Shown here: piece by piece, positions 1 to 11,545 of the stretch
Layout of the letters: each line of letters starts with the position of its first letter
How positions within the stretch are numbered: the stretch's first letter is position 1
Source: Apiospora phragmitis
Lineage: Eukaryota; Ascomycota; Sordariomycetes; Amphisphaeriales; Apiosporaceae
Direction of reading: 5' to 3'
NCBI GenBank assembly: GCA_038363925.1
Contig: JAQQWL010000011.1
Coordinates: forward strand, 62,001-126,000
DNA length: 64,000 nucleotides
The notes under the pieces: generated by a model
Database searches by the model: none
Seen by the model: the letters and a program-made list of their open reading frames with translations, nothing else
What the model was told of the DNA's origin: nothing
Position numbers and translations under genes: made by a program

Positions 1-1400
1 TTCCGAGGTAGTTGACGGTCCCGAGCAAGCCGAGGAATCCATCGTTGCCTCTCCCGACTTGCCCAGCTCCTCGGCCGGTTCAGCCACCCCTAGCGTCAAG
101 TCTGCCATGTTCGGCGCCGCTGCCCAATCCGTTCCCTCGCGACAGCCCATCATGGACGACGACGAAGACGCCGAGCCCATCCTTTCCAACGTCAAGTCTG
201 CCCTCCCGACGGACGCGGCTGCGAGCGTCACCTCGGCTGCGCAGGCGGCCTACACCAGCGCCATCGCCCAAGCTGCCGACAAGTACTCGAGCGCCATGTC
301 GGCCGTCTCTGGGCAGGTCAGCGGCACGCCCAAGCCAGCCCACGAGCAAATGTTCAGCTCCGTGTCCCAAGGCTACTTTGACGCCCTGGCGACTGCCAAT
401 TCGCGCCTCCAAAGCGCTGCAACGGCCGCCTCGGAGGGCATCTACGGAACACCCACGACCAAGTGGATGCCTGACATGCCCGCGATGCCTACGATGCCGT
501 CGGTCGATTGGGAGAGGGTCCAGTCTATCGCTCAGCAAAACTACCAGGACTCGGTTAGCTGGGCCGGCGAGCAGTTCGAGAACGCCAAGGTGGCCATCGG
601 CGCCGCCGAGCCCACGCCCAGCACCCCGTCGAGCGCGTCGAGAAGATGCTGGACCAGGCCAAGCACAACTACTATGCCGGACTCGGTGTCGCACATGCCC
701 GCTACAACGAATTCCTCTCGGCTGCTTCCACGGCCGTGAGCTCCATGACGGCGACGCCCACCCTACCGACGTACAGGGTACTGCCAGCTCCGTGGCCTCG
801 GTCGCCGGCGAGTCTGCCTCGTCGGTGGCTTCGGCGGCCAGTGAAGCGGCGGCGTCGGCTGCCGCGGCTGCGGGTGATACTGCCTCCTCGGCCGGTGACT
901 CGGTTGCTGCCAACTGGGACTACCTCGTGAGCCAAGTCAGTTCTCAGGTCTACGGCGCGCCCACCCCGACGCCCTGGTACGAGAACCTGTACTCCGCCGC
1001 GGGTGACTACGCCTCGCAGGCGGGCGACTATGCTGCCTCGGCGACCGGTGCTGCCGCTGATTATGCCGCCAATGCGGGCGACCGTGCCGCCGACTCCCTG
1101 TCGTCCGCCAACTCGGTTGCGGGAGAATACGCCGGCTCTGCCACGGAAGCGGCGGCAGCGCAGTACTCGGTCGTGAGCTCCCTGGTGTCCGAGCTCATCG
1201 TGGGCAAGGAACCCACGGTGACCGAGTCGGTATTTGCACGCCTGGCGGGTGTATACGGGGCGGCGAGTGCGACGGCCTCGAGCGCCATGAGCGAGGCCAC
1301 GGAAGCTGCCGCGTCGGCTGCCAGCAACGTGGCTGACTCGGCTAGCTCCATGACGGAGTACGTCAAGGAGACGATTGACCATATCCGAGACGAGCTGTGA
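1..1400 (+). CDS. Ala/Ser-rich repeat protein, 5'-truncated, two apparent frameshifts
   Basis: The reading frame is open to the left edge of the window, so the start lies outside; about 466 residues remain up to the TGA at 1398-1400. I recognise no catalytic domain. The protein is very rich in Ala, Ser, Thr and Gly, with recurrent blocks of the type YG-T/A-P-T-P-x-x-x-W followed by amphipathic Ala/Ser stretches, and a run of AGDYA-like repeats near 1000-1090. These could form long helices or a coiled surface, which is inference. The frame shifts at the CCCC run at 624-627 and again at the CCC run at 761-763. In each case one missing C restores the same compositional pattern, so a sequencing error is likelier than decay. 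The antisense open frames are composition shadows. Confidence 0.7.
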
Positions 1401-2091
1401 AGTTGACACAAAGTTCGAAATGGAAGGATAGGACAGTCGGCGAATAGGATGATGTATATGCATGTCATGACTTCGAGAAGATGGGACAGAACACGTGCCC
1501 GTCGTAATGATGCAAGGATGAGACGAGACGGGACTACTACTACTACGGGAGGTGGGAAAAAGGCATAGGCTGGGGGGAAAGACAGGAGGGGAGTAGGTAA
1601 ACACACACACTCACGCACCACACACGCATACTGGGATGAAGGCTCTTGTTCATGGTCTATACCGGGACGAAGAAGAAGGCTTTGGGATCACTCTTTTCAC
1701 GATTACTGACTGACTGACATATACCCCCGAGCGATGACATGCAATTTTCCATCTTCTTTCCTTTTTTCCCATGTTCCTTCTAGGCTTATCCCAAGCGAGG
1801 CGGAGAAAGGAAACGGCCGCGCATGGTTGGTTGGCTATCGCTTAACTATAGGTAGTCGTTATATAGCGAAGACTGTCTGGTCGAGTAATGGCCTAGGTTG
1901 CGAGGAGCGCATTTGGTTACTGTACTTTATAGCCCTTCCATAGTTATTATACACATCACGAACACTTTCAAGACGGTACGGTTTTCATCCGAAGGATCTT
2001 AATAGTCTTGAGAGTCTTGACCGACAAGTCATACGGTGAACAAGTGGTAGTCAGTCAGGCGGCTCGTTTAGATGAAACGGACGCTACTTTA

Positions 2092-2470
2092 AGCATTGGA
2101 GGATCCATTCGGTTAGGGGCTCGGAATGCATTCCGTCTTCTCACTTCTCATGAACAAATACTCCGTGTATACAGAGTCAATTAATCAAGGGACGATAATC
2201 CAATTTTTTGAGCAGTTTTGTCGCAAAGGAGCGAGAACAGCTGTCTGTTTACGTAAATAGTGGCAGTAGTATTAATAGTGTGCGCTACTTCAAGCACTGG
2301 AGGATCCATTTGATTAGAAGCTCGGAATGTATCCTAGCCTTTCTACGTGATCTGGACAATAGATGGAGTCAATGAAGTTGAAAGTTACCTATCTAGCTAT
2401 GTGCATTTTGTCGTTAGGAGCGCGAGCAGCCGAGGGACACGGAAATAGTGCCAGTGGCCTCGGTGGGTTA
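2092..2470. repeat. Diverged tandem duplication, period about 191 bp
   Basis: Two copies begin with CGCTACTT at 2092 and 2283. They share the order of several blocks: a GGAGGATCCATT block, a GCTCGGAATG block, a GAGTCAAT block and an AAATAGTG-CAGT block. Most differences in the best-aligned 50 bases are C/T or G/A transitions. I see no coding potential. It may be a remnant of a mobile or satellite sequence. Confidence 0.6.
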
Positions 2471-2499
2471 CAGATGGGCTAGGCTGATCGTTGCCAGGA

Positions 2500-2710
2500 T
2501 CAAGCTGCCATTATTAGCATGGGAAATGGAGACAGGTTCAATTCCTGTCAAGAGCTAACCTAGGGGTCTTTTTCGCTTGGACTCTTGTCGCCATCAAGCT
2601 CCTATTACTGGGAAAGTAGTATGGGAAATGGAGATAGATTCAAATCCTGTCAAGTGCTAGCGGCCTATTGTTTGGACTCTTTTCTCCATCCACCGACCGA
2701 ATGCAGCCAA
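2500..2710. repeat. Diverged tandem duplication, period about 102 bp
   Basis: The block ATGGGAAATGGAGA occurs at 2519 and 2621. Each copy is followed by a TTCAA-TCCTGTCAAG block and a TTGGACTCTT block, and preceded by an ATCAAGCT block. Copies differ largely by transitions (for example ACAGGTTC against ATAGATTC). It lies directly after the 191-bp duplication and could belong to the same decayed element. Confidence 0.6.
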
Positions 2711-4914
2711 GCAGCCAAGGAGCCAGGGCCGGGAATAGTGGCGGGATCAGCGAAAAGTTCGCGGGATGAAGAATTATAAGGATTCGCGACTCGCGAGGCC
2801 AAGACGGCCTAAGCTTTCTGGAGGCTGCTCTTGGCGACTGCTCTAGGTAAGCCGCTTGCCAGGCTTGCCAGGGCAGCTGGTTGGTGGCTGGGTTCAATAC
2901 AGGAAACATGAACACATGGAGAGGAGATGGGAAAAGGGAAATGGCATTTGCCCTTTTGCATGTTCAGTGAGTTCGGAGACTCTTTCTGGCGCAAATTTAA
3001 TACATGAACTGGATGAAATGGACAGAATGCAAATTGGAATGCGACTCGAGTTGTTGGGGAGACGGTCGACCGATTGAAGATTAGACCGAGTAAAACGTGT
3101 CAGCCGCCGACCAGCCGGCAGTCCTCGAACCAAAAGCAAAAGCACTCAAAAATGTACGTACCTCCAAACCAGAATATCTTGCGAGCTTGATATTCTGATT
3201 AATGCGCCGCCATCCCCGGAGCATTTTCTCTCCTCGCTGCCTCGCCCCATGGGCAGATGGGCTCTTCCTGTGGTCAATTCGCAACGAACTGGGGAAAACA
3301 GCCCGAAGCGAAGGAGGACCGCAAAACAGCGGGTTTCGTCTTATTCTGACTTCTGAGCACTGCGCAAGTCAGTGGGGATTCTGGGAGGCTCTGGGACTGG
3401 ACCGGGACAAGGGCCCAAGGGGGATAAGCGCCTGCTCGTTAAAACCCTCGCACCTCGAGCCTGCTCGAACGCTTTCTGTCTTTTTTTCCTTTTCCGCCGT
3501 TCGTTTCTGATTTGATAGGATCCACTCGCGTCGGTGAGATGATATCATCATGTCATGGACGAGACTGCTCAAGGTCAGCGGTCAACATTGGACACAGACA
3601 GTTCCAACCCGGATGTATGTAATAAATTAGTTGTGTAACCTTCACCTCACAAATCAAACAACCTCAATTGCCATTGCATGGATGCCGAAAAGGCTTATGT
3701 GATGGCCAAGTGCGGGAATCTTCAAGCCAAGTCTTTTGGTTCGTTTTTTTTCCAAGAGATGCCCAGCAGCTTACGGTGCTTACCTCCAAGCCTCGCGCCA
3801 GACGATGCTTGAGTAGATCGCCCATGCGGGAAGGACATGATACGGGCTGTACTTTTCCCGCTGCTCCTAAAATCAAACATTAACTAATGGCTAGCTCTGT
3901 CGATGCCGTTTTCTGCCTCTCCCTTGTTGCCAGCAGTAGCTCCTGTTGCTCTGTGTATGTTGCTCTGTGTATTTCTCATTTCCCCAGTCGGAGTCCCCAC
4001 AGAGTCGGATGTCGGAATGTGCGTCATTGCGGGTCAGTTGCTGGGGGAGATGGCCCGATTAGAGCCACAACTTTCGATGCGCGATCCTGTTGCCTCTTGT
4101 CTACCGCGAGTCTGCACCATGTACCATGTCGAATGCGGCGTATCTGGATATGTGCGAGATGAGCTTCTTATTTGCTCAGCGCAGAAGGTAAGGCAAAAAC
4201 AGACTCGACAAGATCGACGGTGGGATTGCATTTGCAGTCTGCATGCATCCCATCTCACCTTCCACGCCTCTCATCCGTTGCCCATGGCCTGGGATCTTGC
4301 CTTGACCTGATGCGGGAGCTGAGCGTGTGACTGTTCAATGTCAGGCCTGCCGGGAAGGAACTGCTCTCTTGGACGGGGGAGCTCGTTCCTTGCTTGCCCA
4401 TGACGTGAGGAGCCCGTCCTTCGCGACTTCGCGCCGCTGCAAAGCCCTGCAAGCCCTCCCCCGTTTCCTGTCCTGGGCCCCGACTTGCGTACGCAGCTAC
4501 TACTACGGACGAGTCTAGTACTTGTAGTAGCAGCCAAGTAGGTTGCATACCAGTTGAGCGGTTCCCACACCCTTAGCCTTGGCTCTTCCACTCTGCTTCC
4601 CTTTCTCATACGTTTAACCGACCATGTCATGTCTCCCCCGGTTTTGATGACCAACCTGCTTGGACGAACTGCACCGGCCTCCCCTCTCCGCAAACATCTT
4701 CCCTCCATGCACCACTACCCTGCCCATATTCTTGGTCCGCAAAATACTTAAATCTGGGGAAACCCGCCTTAGAAAAAAACAAAGTGGTTGTGTCTTACTT
4801 ACTTCCCACTGCTTGACAACATTCCTCCCACACCCAATAGTCATATGCGGTAATCCGCGCAAATACTGACTGTTGCTGTCTTTGGAACCTTGCCACCCCA
4901 ACCCTCTCGCAATC

Positions 4915-7027
4915 ATGGTGGCACCCACAGATAGCGAGAAGACCGCGTTCGGGTCCGAGTCTTCGACCAACGGCCACGCTACCAACAATGGCATCACCAG
5001 CGAAAAGGACCACCACACGGGGCCGCTGAAGCCCCTCAACGAGACCGTGGGCACCCGCCACGAGCGCCTCGACCAGGAGAAGACCGAGGTCGAGGCCGGC
5101 ACCGGCAAGCGCGAGCTCAAGGAGGACGAGGTCGAGGACCAGCTCGGCTACGCCTTCCCGGAGTGGTACAAGTGGTGGATCCTGACCGTCATCTTCCTGG
5201 TCCAGACCTCGATGAACTTCAACACGTCGCTCTACTCCAACGGCCTCGGCGGCATCTCCGAGGAGTTCGGCGTCAGCGAGCAGGCAGCCCGCGCCGGCGC
5301 CGCCTTGTTTCTCATCTTCTACGCCTTCGGCTGCGAGCTCTGGGCGCCCTGGTCCGAGGAGTTCGGCCGCAAGCCCGTGCTGCAGGCCTCGCTGTTCCTG
5401 GTCAACATTTTCTGTTTGCCCGTCGCGCTGGCGCCCAACTTTGCCAGCGTCATCGTCGGCCGCTGCCTCGGCGGCCTGTCCTCGGCTGGCGGCAGTGTAA
5501 CGCTCGGCATGATCGCCGACATGTTCGACGGCGACCACCAGCAGTACGCCGTCGCCTACATCGTCTTCTCCTCGGTGGGCGGCTCCATCCTGGGGCCCAT
5601 CATTGGTGGTTTTGTTGAGCAGTACCTGCACTGGCGCTGGACCATCTGGATCCAGCTCATCTTTGGAGGGTTCGTCCAGATCCTGCACTTCTTCACGGTG
5701 CCCGAGACGCGCACCACCATCATGCTCGATAAGATCGCTAAGAAGCGCCGCAAGACGGGCGAGGACCCCAACTGCTACGGCCCCGACGAGATCGAGTCCT
5801 TCTGGGACCGCTTCACCGTCAAGGAGCTCATCTACACCTGGCTGCGGCCCTTCCGCATGTTCCTGACCGAGCCCATCGTGCTGGTGCTGTCGCTGCTGTC
5901 CGGTTTCGCCGACGCCCTCATCTTCATGCAGATCCAGTCCTTCGCGCTCGTCTACAAGCAGTGGGGCTTCAGCGCGTCGCAGATCGGCCTGTCTTTCATC
6001 CCCATCGGCATCGGCTACGTCATCGCCTGGCTTTCCTTTATCCCGGCCATCAAGCGCAACAAGCGGGCCCGCGCCCGCAACCCCGACGACGAGCACGCCC
6101 AGTACGAGTCGCGGCTGTCGTGGCTGCTGTACCTGGCGCCCTGCCTGCCCATCGGTTTAATTATTTTCGCCTGGACCAGCACGGGCCCGCCGCTGCACTG
6201 GATCGGCACCATGGTCGGCAGCGCCATCATCGGCATCGCCAACTACGCCATCTACATGGCCACCATCGACTACATGATCTGCGCCTACGGCCCTTACTCG
6301 GCCTCGGCCACGGGCGGCAATGGATGGGCCCGTGACTTCCTGGCCGGTGTGCTGACGGTGCCCGCGACGCCCTTCTACTCCAACATTGGCGCTGAGAAGG
6401 GCATGAATCTGCCCTACGCCTCGACCATCCTGTTCTGCATCTCTTTCTTGTTAGTGCTGGCCGTCTACGTCATATACTGGAAGGGACCCGCCCTGCGCAA
6501 GCGCTCGCCCTTCGCCCAGAGCTTGGCGTCGGGGACCGAAGAATACCAGGGACGGCGCCTCAGCCTCGTCCGGACGCACTCGGGGTGCCAGCGGACCCGG
6601 CGCGGGAGCGTCTCGCCGGCCATCGCGCGCAGGCCCCACGGCACCCGCCCATGCCAACGCCTCGGACAGCTACGACGTGGCGGATTCTTCGGGTGTGGCC
6701 ACGCCCGCCCACCGCTCCGGAGCCGCCACCCCCTCGGGCGCCAAGACACCCACGCGTCCCGGCCTCGGCGGCGACCGGTTCGGCCCCAGCAGCCGGCGCA
6801 GCTCCTACTACGCCAGCAAGCACGCGGCCGACCGCGCGCACAGCCGGGTGGCGAGCGCGGCGCACAGCCGGGTGCCAAGTGGGCGTAACAGCCACGAGGG
6901 CCCCCGCGGCGAGACGGACGACGTCGGGAATGTGGGTTTGCATCACGAGGAGCATGCGCAGAGGTTGCACAACCATCTGTCTACGATTCCTTCGACGCAG
7001 CCGGAGCGGCGGAGTCGGGAGCTGTGA
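4915..7027 (+). CDS. MFS transporter, DHA1 family (TPO/polyamine-drug efflux type)
   Basis: Likely plasma-membrane proton antiporter exporting polyamines, drugs or metabolites. The substrate cannot be told from sequence. The start is the ATG at 4915 (MVAPTDSEK). A charged N-terminus of about 80 residues precedes the first membrane segment (WWILTVIFLVQTSMNF). The family motif between TM2 and TM3 appears as WAPWSEEFGRKPV; TM4-TM5 carries VGRCLGGLSSAGGSV and a GSILGPIIGGF motif C-like stretch. A central basic loop (KIAKKRRKTGED) separates two six-helix halves. After TM12 comes a long Ser/Arg-rich cytosolic tail. One extra G in the GGGG run at 6582-6585 breaks the frame. Removing it gives 703 residues ending at 7027; taken literally the frame ends at 6888 in an Arg-rich nonsense tail. 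No introns. Confidence 0.9.
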
Positions 7028-7615
7028 TTGGTGAGAAGCTGGGTAAAAAGTTCTAGGAGGAAGGAAGAAGGAAAGAAACACCACACAGAGAGGGGAAGAA
7101 GACTACTTAATGAAGTAACTTGGGTTATCTTGCATCTCGTGGAGTTTATTACTTATGGCCAGGGCCCGTATATTCCCCCTTGGGCTACCTGGGCGGCTGC
7201 ATTGACTTTTGAGTTCTGGCATACCCCCTTCTTTGTTTGCTGTACTATACAGTTTTTTTTGAATCAAATGATGATTATCCAATAATTGGCGTCACTGTGG
7301 TCTAGATCGATCTGAGTGACTTATTTCTAGAGTATGGATACGATTGCATCTAAGCGGACACTGATGTTGTGGCAGCTAGTTTTGGTGTGCTGCTGACGGG
7401 CGTATGCAAGGGTTCTCGCTAATTGGAGTGAAAAGAGTTCGGGTGAGAGGTCATAATCTACTCTTTTCAGAAACTCGACTAATTTTTAACAAACTGCTGA
7501 CTTATGATCTATGTTTAATCTTTTAATTGCAGTTGGTATCAGAAGCCTGTCCGATGAGTACTGGATAGGCAGCAGCGTGGGGTTTGATTCTAGGCACCTC
7601 AGGTAATTGGAGAGA
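7028..7615. other. Intergenic region, nothing recognised
   Basis: AT-richer spacer between the 3' end of the MFS gene and the EEP gene. It should hold the terminator of the first and promoter of the second; no defined motif stands out. Confidence 0.5.
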
Positions 7616-8824
7616 ATGTCTAAACTTGCCAGGCATATCCAAAACACCTTCCGGCGGCTCCTACAAGTAGCCAAACCGCACAACAGCACGGATCGGAGCG
7701 TCTGGAACAAGAAAACTGCCAAAGAGAATAATACTCAAGCGGTTGGCATGGATACTGAGACGGAGACGGCGTGGGACTCCTACGGTTCGGCCCCGCAGCC
7801 GTACTACGCTTTCAATCACCACAGCCAGAAGTGGGATCCACAGACGGGGAATGCGGAGCAGCAACGCCAACACCAAGAACAACAAGATGAAGGTGATGAT
7901 TCGCAGCAACAACATGCCCGTATCTCCAACCTGGCCGTGTTCAGCTGGAACATCGACTTCATGCTCCCCTTCGCCGAGGCCCGCATGGACGCCGCCCTCG
8001 AGACGCTCCGGGACGTGACCACTAGTCAGCCCGCGACCACGACGGCCGTCGTCATCTTCCTGCAGGAGTGCGTCCAGTCGGACCTGGCGACCATCGCGGC
8101 GAAGCCCTGGGTGCGGGACCGGTTCTTCCTGACCGATCTTTTTGGTGGTTCTGGTGTGAAAAATAATTGGCGGTCGTCGAGCTACGGGACCACGACGCTG
8201 GTGGACCGCCGGCTGCCGCTCGTCGAGGTGTTTCGGGTGCCGTATGGGGAGAGGACGCGGATGCGGCGGGATGCGCTGTTTGCTGATGTGCTACTGATGG
8301 GAAAAGATGGAAACGGAAATAAGGGACAGCTTGAGAAAAAGGTCCGGCTCTGCAACACGCACCTCGAGTCGCTGGACCTGATGCCGCCTTTCCGGCCGGC
8401 GCAGATGCAGCTCGTGGTCCGGTACCTGAAACAGAACAAGAACAACGAGAAAGTAGCGGCGGGCATCGCGGCGGGCGACTTCAACGCGATCCAGGACTTC
8501 GACCGCAGGCTGCATGCCGACAACGGGCTCCGGGATGCGTACCTCGAGATGGGCGGGTTGGAAGATTGCGACGAGGGGTACACGTGGGGCCAGCAGGCGC
8601 GGACGGCGCTGCGGGTGCGGTACGGGTGTTCGCGCATGGACAAAGTGTACTATTCTGGCGGCGAGGATGCCCTCCGGCTGCGGCGGTTCGAGAGGTTCGG
8701 GGCCGGGGTGGAGTTACCGGTGTCCCACAAAGAGGAGAGGCGGCAGTTGGTGGAGGAGATGGGGTTCGAGCGGCCTTGGGTTACGGATCATCTCGGCGTC
8801 ATGGCGGATTTTGAGGTGGTTTGA
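7616..8824 (+). CDS. Endonuclease/exonuclease/phosphatase family protein, TDP2-like
   Basis: A 402-residue intronless protein starting at ATG 7616; a second in-frame ATG at 7748 could be used instead. The EEP fold is supported by ordered motifs: SWNID at about 110-114, LQE at 149-151 (metal-binding Glu), NTHLES at about 247-252, GDFNAIQD at about 287-294 and DHLGV at about 391-395. This set and its spacing match tyrosyl-DNA phosphodiesterase 2-like enzymes, which remove topoisomerase II adducts from 5' DNA ends. Here the fourth motif is GDFN rather than the GDxN form of animal TDP2, so the substrate could be another phosphodiester. The first 100 residues are low-complexity, Gln/His-rich and lack a signal peptide. 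Family membership is firm; the specific TDP2 role is inferred. Confidence 0.85.
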   Translation: MSKLARHIQNTFRRLLQVAKPHNSTDRSVWNKKTAKENNTQAVGMDTETETAWDSYGSAPQPYYAFNHHSQKWDPQTGNAEQQRQHQEQQDEGDDSQQQHARISNLAVFSWNIDFMLPFAEARMDAALETLRDVTTSQPATTTAVVIFLQECVQSDLATIAAKPWVRDRFFLTDLFGGSGVKNNWRSSSYGTTTLVDRRLPLVEVFRVPYGERTRMRRDALFADVLLMGKDGNGNKGQLEKKVRLCNTHLESLDLMPPFRPAQMQLVVRYLKQNKNNEKVAAGIAAGDFNAIQDFDRRLHADNGLRDAYLEMGGLEDCDEGYTWGQQARTALRVRYGCSRMDKVYYSGGEDALRLRRFERFGAGVELPVSHKEERRQLVEEMGFERPWVTDHLGVMADFEVV

Positions 8825-9472
8825 GATGGAAAATGATTGTGATTCGTTCTTTTCTTTCTTGTCTACGCCTACCTGCCGGCGACTCCTATGAGAATATCGC
8901 CACATCACTTGATTAAATGTTTATTTGTTTTCACGGACCATGCCAACCTCATACGACCAAACCATTGGCAAGATGCCAGATTGCAATAACATGTGCCAGC
9001 CAAGGCTTCAGAGTGTAGTGCTCGATCAGGCTGGCTGCAATGTCACCAGCTCGTCAAACTAGCTCATTGTCTATTCGGTCCCGTACCGAGCGTAATGTTG
9101 CATCTGCTCCCCCAAACGTGGGTAGATCAACACCATCGAGCCATGCAAAGTCTTGGATAACAACCCCCCTCCCCAATGGGCTTGTCACATTAGCTAATGC
9201 CATTTATGATAGGTCCCGACCGTCCAACCCCCGTTGCATTGAAGAAGCGCATCGTTCGTGTCCAATCCCAGGCATGGGTGCAGAATTTCCCCGCGACTGA
9301 CGACACCCTCGCAGAATATGCCATTTCATCATGTGTGCATTATTCCAGCCCCTTTAAAGCTGGGAGTCGGCCGGTTTCTCAAGTGTCTTACGTTCCTCAT
9401 TGTTAAACTGTTTTGATATTACGCGACACCGAAATCACCAAGCGCAAAGCATTCTGTCCTACAGTAGTTGGC
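8825..9472. other. Intergenic region upstream of P450
   Basis: No gene supported. A TTTAAA element at about 9353-9358, roughly 115 bases before the P450 start codon, could serve as a TATA-like element. Confidence 0.4.
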
Positions 9473-11545
9473 ATGGCAGTCTCATTGCTTCGCGACCTCT
9501 CGTGGTCTCACATCCTCGGGCTGCTGCTCGTCGGGCTCCTCTCCGCCGCGGCCATCCGAACGGTTCGCAATGTGTACCTGCACCCCCTCTCGAAGTTCCC
9601 CGGCCCGTGGTACGCAGCGGCGACGTCGCTCACGTCGGCCTTCATCTCGTGGCGGCGAGTCGAGCCGGACTGGCTGCTCGGCCTGACCAAGAAGTATGGA
9701 AGTAGGTCGCCTGGACATTAGTAAATAACTTGGTCTGGACATAGCTGACCTGACCTGCTCGCAGCGGATACCCCGATCCGGATCGCCCCGGCCATGTTGC
9801 TCTTCCCCCGGCCCTCGGCGCTGAAGGACATCTACTGGGACCCGGCCTGCAACTTCAAGACGGAGCTATACGGCACCGGGGCGCTGGGACCGCCGCAGCT
9901 CTTCACGACGCGTGACGGGGAGGTCCACAGGAGGTTGCGGAAAGCCCTTGGGGGCACGCAGGTAGGTCAACTGTCGTTTAAGGGGGTCTCTTCTACTTAA
10001 TTATTGAGTTCAATGATGATATACTGATATACGTTTGGCTTCTCATGCAGTGGTCGATAGGATATCTCAAGAATAACTGGGAATCCCGCATCGATGACCA
10101 AATCCGGCTCTTCGTGGAGAAGATGACGGATTTCGCTGAGCGGAAAGAGGTCATTGGATTATCCGACAAAGTCGCGTGAGTCTCGTTGCACCTTTTCCCC
10201 AAACCCCTGACTCGACAAGAAACTGATTCAAACACACAGCGAGTTCGCCGCCGACATCATGACCATGGTCTCCTTCACGGAGCCCTGGGGCTTCGTCCGG
10301 CACAACCGCGACGAGCGCGGCATGCTGGCGTCGTGGCGCGAGGGCCTCGACTTCTTCGGCATTGCGGGCCGCTGGCAGTGGTTCCGGCGCCACGTCTTGA
10401 CCAACGACTGGCTCTCCGGTTGGTTTCTGCCGTCCGGCGACGACCGGAGCGGCATGGGGTACCTGTACGCGCAGGCTGACCGGCATGTGAGTCTGCGGGA
10501 GGCGAAGATGGAGGCGGAGGGGAAGGCGTTTTATATGGAGCAGCCGGATTACTTGCAGTAGTACGTTTCTTCTCTGTTACTTGTTCATCATGTGTGTATC
10601 CATTTTCCAAAAAGAAGAAGGAGAAGAAGAAGAAGAAGAAGAAGAAGAAGAAGAAGAAGAAGAAGAAGAAGAAGAAGAAGAAGAAGAAGAAGAAGAAGAA
10701 GAAGAAGAAGAAGAAGAAGAAGAAGAAGAAGAAGAAGAAGAAGAAGAAGAAGAAGAAGAAGAAAAAGGCGGGTACCCAGACATTTGACACTAACTACCTA
10801 TGTACCAACACAACAGCTGCCTCGAAGCCCGCTACGAGTCCGGCGCCCCCCTCACGCCCGTCGAGCGCCGTGCCCACGTCACCCTGCTGATCCAGGCCGG
10901 CGCCGACACCACGGCCACGGCCCTGGGCAGCACCCTGCGGTACCTACTCGTACAAGACGGCGGCCGCGTGCTGGCCAAGGCGCGCGCCGAGCTGGACGCG
11001 GCCGAGCGGGACGGGAAGCTGAGCGACCCCGTCGCGTACGAGGAGGCGCGTCTTCACTTGCCCTACTTCGGGGCTTGTATCAGGGAGGCTCTGCGGCTGG
11101 ACCCGCCGGCTACGAATCTGTTTGCCCGACTTACTCCTTCTTCTTCGTCTTCGTCCTCAGGCTGCAGTTCCCAGCCCAAACGTATCGACGGCGTCCTCGT
11201 CCCGCCCGGGACCGAGGCCACGAGCAACGCCTACGTGGTGCAGCGAGACCCGGAGATGTACGCGCCGGACCCGGAGACGTACCGGCCGGAGCGGTGGCTG
11301 GAAGGTGAGAGCAAAAACATAAGCAAAAACAGGGCCACGGCGTCGGAGATGGAGGCGGCGCAGTTCGTGTTCGGGGTGGGGCCCCGGGTGTGCTTGGGAA
11401 GGAGGTCGCGACCATGGAGCTGTGGAAGCTGCTGCCGCAGGTGGTGCGGTGCTTCGATATGGAGCTGCTCGAGGCGGGCGAGTATGTCGTCGCTGGCGGG
11501 GTAGCGTTCAATAGGGGGCTGAAAGTGCGGCTTACTCGGAGGTGA
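9473..11545 (+). CDS. Cytochrome P450 monooxygenase (five exons)
   Basis: Haem-thiolate monooxygenase, probably anchored in the ER by an N-terminal helix (LLLVGLLSAAAI). Exons: 9473-9701, 9765-9961, 10051-10175, 10240-10560, 10817-11545, all with GT-AG introns. The product is 533 residues if one missing base is allowed for. Visible motifs: proline hinge FPGPW, I-helix AGADTT at about 318-323, K-helix ExxR (EALR, 381-384), PERW, and haem loop FGVGPRVCLG with Cys483. The frame breaks in the GGG at 11396-11398; one more G gives the expected continuation into the L-helix (KEVATMEL). A Ser-rich insert from a TCT-like microsatellite sits before the beta region near 11130-11165. It resembles the benzoate 4-monooxygenase/pisatin-demethylase-like fungal P450 group, but its substrate is unknown. 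Intron 4 holds a large (GAA)n tract. Confidence 0.9.
10611..10766 (+). repeat. (GAA)n microsatellite inside a P450 intron
   Basis: About 50 GAA/AAG triplets, nearly uninterrupted (one GGA near the left end), within intron 4 (10561-10816) of the P450 gene. The coding strand of the gene is the purine strand. Frames through it give poly-Lys, poly-Glu or poly-Arg and are not genes. Confidence 0.97.

Larger units (their letters stand above)
1401..4914. other. Intergenic region, no supported gene
   Basis: No open frame here has convincing protein character. The left part holds a short CA-rich tract (about 1600-1630) and two decayed tandem repeats, annotated separately. The right part, 4540-4914, is pyrimidine-rich and presumably holds the promoter and 5' leader of the MFS gene that starts at 4915. 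Confidence 0.6.

Noticed and set aside
2440..2550. Possible tRNA-derived SINE (A-box-like GTGCCAGTGG, B-box-like GGTTCAATTCC)
   Set aside because: The spacing is about 85 bases, the flanks do not fold, and the B-box-like part belongs to the local 102-bp repeat; too weak.
4795..6096. Long minus-strand open frame (433 codons) antisense to the MFS gene
   Set aside because: It mirrors GC-rich codons of the MFS gene, and its translation is a low-complexity Glu/Asp/Gly/Leu mix without any domain.
10592..11308. Open frames with poly-Arg, poly-Lys or poly-Glu
   Set aside because: They are translations of the intronic (GAA)n tract, which lies between a good donor (10561) and acceptor (10816) of the P450.
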